Assembly: GCA_948896875.1 (NCBI GenBank)
Contig: CAQUWW010000001.1
Location: 1 to 16,750 of the forward strand
Reading direction: 5' to 3'
DNA length: 16,750 nt
From: an uncultured Acetatifactor sp.
Lineage (GTDB): Bacteria; Bacillota; Clostridia; Lachnospirales; Lachnospiraceae
The first letter of the stretch is position 1. Every line of letters starts with the position of its first letter. Positions 14,190 through 16,750 of this stretch are shown here, one piece after another. Below the pieces are notes generated by a model. The model had not been told where the DNA came from. It searched no databases and saw nothing but the letters and a program-made list of their open reading frames with translations. The position numbers and the translations under genes were made by a program.

Positions 14190-14220
14190 AAAAATGATCT
14201 CAGGAAAAAGTGACATTTTT
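14190..14220. promoter_or_regulatory. Inverted repeat at the lyase transcription start (putative operator)
   Basis: AAAAATG (14190-14196) mirrors CATTTTT (14214-14220) across 17 bases. It begins 6 bases after the -10 box, so it overlaps the expected start site; a repressor or an RNA hairpin are both possible. Confidence 0.35.
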
Positions 14221-14235
14221 TGAAAGGAGCGATCT

Positions 14236-15462
14236 ATGAATCAGAAATGTCTTCAAGAAAAGCAGCTTGTCTGGGGAAGCGAAGAGTATAATACTCAGCT
14301 GCTTTATTTTACCAGTTCCTCATTGGCGGCAGATGACAGAAAGATATATATGATTTGTGACAGTGCGGGAAGCCCCAATGTGATAGTAAAAAACCTGGAA
14401 ACCGGAGAAGTCCGGCAGCTGTCCCAAAACACGGAAGGCTGCCTGAAGTCCTATGTATATTTTAACGGGAATCCGGAAAAGGGGCTGGGGAAAGCCAGTG
14501 TATGTCTGGATGCGGAGAGAGACATCGTATATTACATTCAGGGAAATGACATCTGTAAGGTGGGACCGGACGGGCAGATTCACATTCTGAACCAGATTCC
14601 ATCCGGCCAGATCACCGCCTTCACCCATGTAAGCCGGGATGGAAAGTATCTCTGTATCCCCACCACAGACGGCAGATGTCTCGACTATGATCCGGAGACG
14701 GAAGGATATGGTCTGGACCAGCGCCCGGTCTATGACATTGACGGAAGGGTACAGGAGGAGCATCTGAATTCGTACCTTCATGTCTATGATACCCACACCG
14801 GAGAGGAGCTGAAACGGGTGGTGGTTCCGGACTGCTGGATTACCCATGTGCAGTTTCACCCAAAGGATCCGGAAAAGATTATGTACAACCACGAATGGGC
14901 CAGCTTTGATTGCGGAATCAGAAGAATGTGGCTTTATGACGGCAAAAATCATATCCGCCTGCGCACGCCTTCCGGGGAGAGAAGCGGGGAGGATTGGGTC
15001 TGCCATGAAATGTGGAGTGACGACGGCAATTATGTGATTTATCATGGTGCACTGGCAGACGGACCTGCCTTTGTGGGAAGACTGGATATCCGAAGCATGG
15101 AGTACAGTGAAATCCCGCTCCCTTTGGAATACAATGCGTACGGACATTTCACCATGGACCACGCAGGCCACCTGGTATGTGACGGATATTTCAAATTCCC
15201 GGATGAAGTCAAGAAAGTCAGGGAAAATTCCACAGATAACGGACCGGACCCCCATAAAAAGGATGGGGAGTACATATCCGTGCAGGAAGTGGACTGGGAG
15301 AAAAAGGAGATCACCTGGATTCCGCTTTGCAGGCACGAGTCCGACTGGCTTGGACAGGATGCCCATCCCCATGCCATATATAACCATAGGGGAGATAAGG
15401 TGTATTTCTCTTCCAGGAACACGGCAAAGGTGAAGGTTTATTGTGTGGATGTGAAAAAGTAG
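14236..15462 (+). CDS. ogl: Oligogalacturonate lyase (cytoplasmic beta-propeller)
   Basis: Enzyme of 408 residues that cleaves short oligogalacturonides by beta-elimination, giving 4,5-unsaturated galacturonate. It reads as a seven-bladed propeller with blade-type strands (DRKIYMICD, DGKYLCIPT, GNYVIYHG, DKVYFSS). The Mn-binding set of the PL22 family is visible: His 257 in VCHEMW and Gln 374, His 377 and His 379 in GQDAHPHA. The segment YNHEWASFDCGIRRMW (217-232) corresponds to the catalytic His/Arg region of PL22 enzymes. No signal peptide, consistent with intracellular action on imported oligomers. Start set by GAAAGGAG before ATG 14236. It is followed by a KdgF-like cupin, which would process its product. 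Gene name by homology of pattern only. Confidence 0.92.
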   Translation: MNQKCLQEKQLVWGSEEYNTQLLYFTSSSLAADDRKIYMICDSAGSPNVIVKNLETGEVRQLSQNTEGCLKSYVYFNGNPEKGLGKASVCLDAERDIVYYIQGNDICKVGPDGQIHILNQIPSGQITAFTHVSRDGKYLCIPTTDGRCLDYDPETEGYGLDQRPVYDIDGRVQEEHLNSYLHVYDTHTGEELKRVVVPDCWITHVQFHPKDPEKIMYNHEWASFDCGIRRMWLYDGKNHIRLRTPSGERSGEDWVCHEMWSDDGNYVIYHGALADGPAFVGRLDIRSMEYSEIPLPLEYNAYGHFTMDHAGHLVCDGYFKFPDEVKKVRENSTDNGPDPHKKDGEYISVQEVDWEKKEITWIPLCRHESDWLGQDAHPHAIYNHRGDKVYFSSRNTAKVKVYCVDVKK

Positions 15463-15475
15463 CGACAGTATAGTG

Positions 15476-15497
15476 AACAATGTTCTACAGCATTGTT
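15476..15497. repeat. Short inverted repeat between lyase and cupin genes
   Basis: AACAATG (15476-15482) and CATTGTT (15491-15497) flank the 8-base loop TTCTACAG, 14 bases after the lyase stop. No T-run follows, so it may be an RNA stem that tunes expression of the two genes. Confidence 0.45.
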
Positions 15498-15540
15498 GCA
15501 AAATGGGTGGAGCTGATTGGAGCAAAATAAGGAGGCTGGC

Positions 15541-15888
15541 ATGAAAAGCATAAAAAATCAGATATGGAATTTTAACGGCGAGATTGATCTGGAAGAGTGC
15601 GCACCGGGGGTAAAACGCAGGATTCTGGCATACACAGATGAGCTGATGTGTGTGGAGAATCATTTTGAAAAAGGGGCGGTAGGGGCGCTGCATCAGCATC
15701 CTCATACCCAGATTACCTATGTGGTTTCCGGCAGATTTGAGTTTGAAATCGGAGGAGTGAAAAAGGTTGTGGAACCTGGGGACAGCATGCTGAAAAAAGA
15801 TTCCATACAGCATGGCTGTGTCTGCCTGGAAGAAGGAATTCTGCTGGATATCTTTTCTCCTATGCGGAAGGAATTCGTGGGAGAGTGA
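15541..15888 (+). CDS. kdgF: KdgF-like cupin, unsaturated uronate linearisation
   Basis: Single-domain cupin of 115 residues, the size of KdgF. Cupin motif 1 reads GALHQHPHTQITYVVSG, giving metal ligands His 51 or 53, His 55 and Gln 57; motif 2 contains PGD (79-81) and His 91. KdgF converts 4,5-unsaturated galacturonate to the linear keto acid that enters the 2-keto-3-deoxygluconate pathway, exactly the product of the neighbouring lyase. ATG 15541 follows AAGGAGG with 5-base spacing; a TTG upstream is less likely. The specific KdgF call rests on length, motif and neighbour; a generic cupin cannot be excluded from sequence alone. Confidence 0.8.
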   Translation: MKSIKNQIWNFNGEIDLEECAPGVKRRILAYTDELMCVENHFEKGAVGALHQHPHTQITYVVSGRFEFEIGGVKKVVEPGDSMLKKDSIQHGCVCLEEGILLDIFSPMRKEFVGE

Positions 15889-16036
15889 TCGTGCTGTCGG
15901 GAAGCCGGGCGTGGAACAGGCGAAGCCTTTGCCAGAATTTTTGCCGGTGCAAGAGATTGGAAAGTGTAAAAGGTTTGCTTTTCCAGAAGTATGAAGCATA
16001 ATGATGCGGAAAGGAAAGGTGGAGGGATAAGAAAGA

Positions 16037-16750
16037 ATGGAAACGTTAAAAGAAGAAATGAAAGTGGAAGACCTCATGGCAGTGAAATTCCGGCTTATAG
16101 AGGAATATAAGTATAAAACAGAACTTCACAGCCATACGTTTCCTGTGAGTCCCTGCAGCGAAGTGTATGCAGAAGGGTTAATAGAAGCTTATAAGGAGTT
16201 GGGAGCAGATTCTGTTGTCTTAACGAACCATTTTACGCCGAAATATATTGCCGATCGTTCAAAAGCCGAGGCAATCAAAGAATATACGGAATGCTTTCAT
16301 GATTTGAAGAAATGTGCCCAAAAGAACGGAATGACCGCTGTCTTCGGGGTGGAAATAAAATTCTCGGAAAACAATAATGAATACCTGGTATATGGAATTC
16401 GAGAAGAAGATCTTGAAGAAATTTATGAATTCGTGGATAAGGGGCTTGCAAGTTTTTACAATGAATTCAAAAACGACAGGAACCTGATTTTACAGGCGCA
16501 TCCCTTCAGAAATGGAATGGTGCTGGCTGATCTGAAGAGGATTGATGGAATTGAAACTTTTAATATGCACCCGAACCATAATTCCCGTGTCAGCCTGGCA
16601 ATTTCCTATGCAAGAGAACACAGTCTTCTGGTGAGCGGAGGGACGGACTTTCATCATCCGGGGCATCAGGGCTGCTGTTTTGTCAGGACAAAAACAAAGA
16701 TTGAAGATTCATATGATGTGGCAGATGTGCTGAAAAGCCGAGATTTTGTG
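16037..16750 (+). CDS. PHP-domain metal-dependent phosphoesterase-like protein (3'-truncated by window edge)
   Basis: Open for 238 codons to the end of the window without a stop. PHP motifs in order: ELHSHT (His 31, His 33), LTNHF (His 65), FGVEIKF (Glu 106), LQAHPFR (His 155), FNMHPNHNSR (His 178), and GGTDFHHPG (Asp 204, His 206). This is a full trinuclear-type metal site, so the protein should be catalytically competent. PHP enzymes hydrolyse phosphoesters such as histidinol phosphate or nucleotide-derived substrates; the substrate here is not deducible. GGAGGG ten bases before ATG 16037 is the likely ribosome binding site. It lies 148 bases after the cupin with no clear terminator or promoter between, so it may belong to the pectin operon. 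Confidence 0.88.
   Translation, partial: METLKEEMKVEDLMAVKFRLIEEYKYKTELHSHTFPVSPCSEVYAEGLIEAYKELGADSVVLTNHFTPKYIADRSKAEAIKEYTECFHDLKKCAQKNGMTAVFGVEIKFSENNNEYLVYGIREEDLEEIYEFVDKGLASFYNEFKNDRNLILQAHPFRNGMVLADLKRIDGIETFNMHPNHNSRVSLAISYAREHSLLVSGGTDFHHPGHQGCCFVRTKTKIEDSYDVADVLKSRDFV

Noticed and set aside
14320..16077. 585-codon open frame on the minus strand across the lyase and cupin genes
   Set aside because: It is antisense to two genes with clear catalytic motifs, has no ribosome binding site, and its translation has the Cys/His/Pro/Phe-rich look of a shadow frame.

Overview
The window looks like a chromosomal segment of a Firmicute of class Clostridia, most likely a gut Lachnospiraceae-type bacterium. 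The grounds are the AGGAGG-type ribosome binding sites, the LytTR/AgrC-like two-component pair, the PadR–DUF2812 pair, the clostridial FeoA-FeoA-FeoB-Cys-rich-protein iron locus and a pectin-fragment catabolic operon. Species cannot be named from sequence reading alone.

Layout. (1) 1-1864, plus strand: the 3' part of a LytTR response regulator followed by its GHKL sensor kinase. (2) 1869-3881, minus strand: an overlapping three-gene operon of PadR repressor, DUF2812 membrane protein and membrane-anchored erythromycin-esterase-like protein. It is driven by a near-consensus promoter embedded in an inverted repeat. (3) About 4130-9480: a visibly AT-rich island. It holds a 1060-residue fusion (protein-kinase-like domain, P-loop NTPase, long helical region, C-terminal MORN repeats) on the plus strand, a good intrinsic terminator, and on the opposite strand a convergent 598-residue protein with HTH-like elements. 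This pair is the best candidate for an undescribed system; its role (signalling or defence) is inference. (4) 9480-9748: a short region that looks like decayed coding sequence. (5) 9749-13808: ferrous iron uptake. A DtxR-family metalloregulator (minus) is divergent from feoA-feoA-feoB and a FeoB-associated Cys-rich membrane protein (plus). Four copies of a GTTAGC-N4-RCTAAY box lie at the promoter and inside the operon. (6) 13809-14235: tiny open frames and what may be an AraC-regulator remnant. (7) 14236-16750: oligogalacturonate lyase, a KdgF-like cupin and the 5' part of a PHP-domain protein, a pectin-oligomer breakdown module.

How the genes work together. In the iron locus the divergent metalloregulator very probably binds the repeated boxes and shuts off feo transcription when metal is plentiful. 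In the uronate module the lyase releases unsaturated galacturonate and the cupin linearises it for the ketodeoxygluconate route. In the PadR operon the repressor probably controls its own operon. The kinase/NTPase/MORN protein and its convergent partner share low GC content and are bracketed by relic-like sequence, which suggests they were acquired together.
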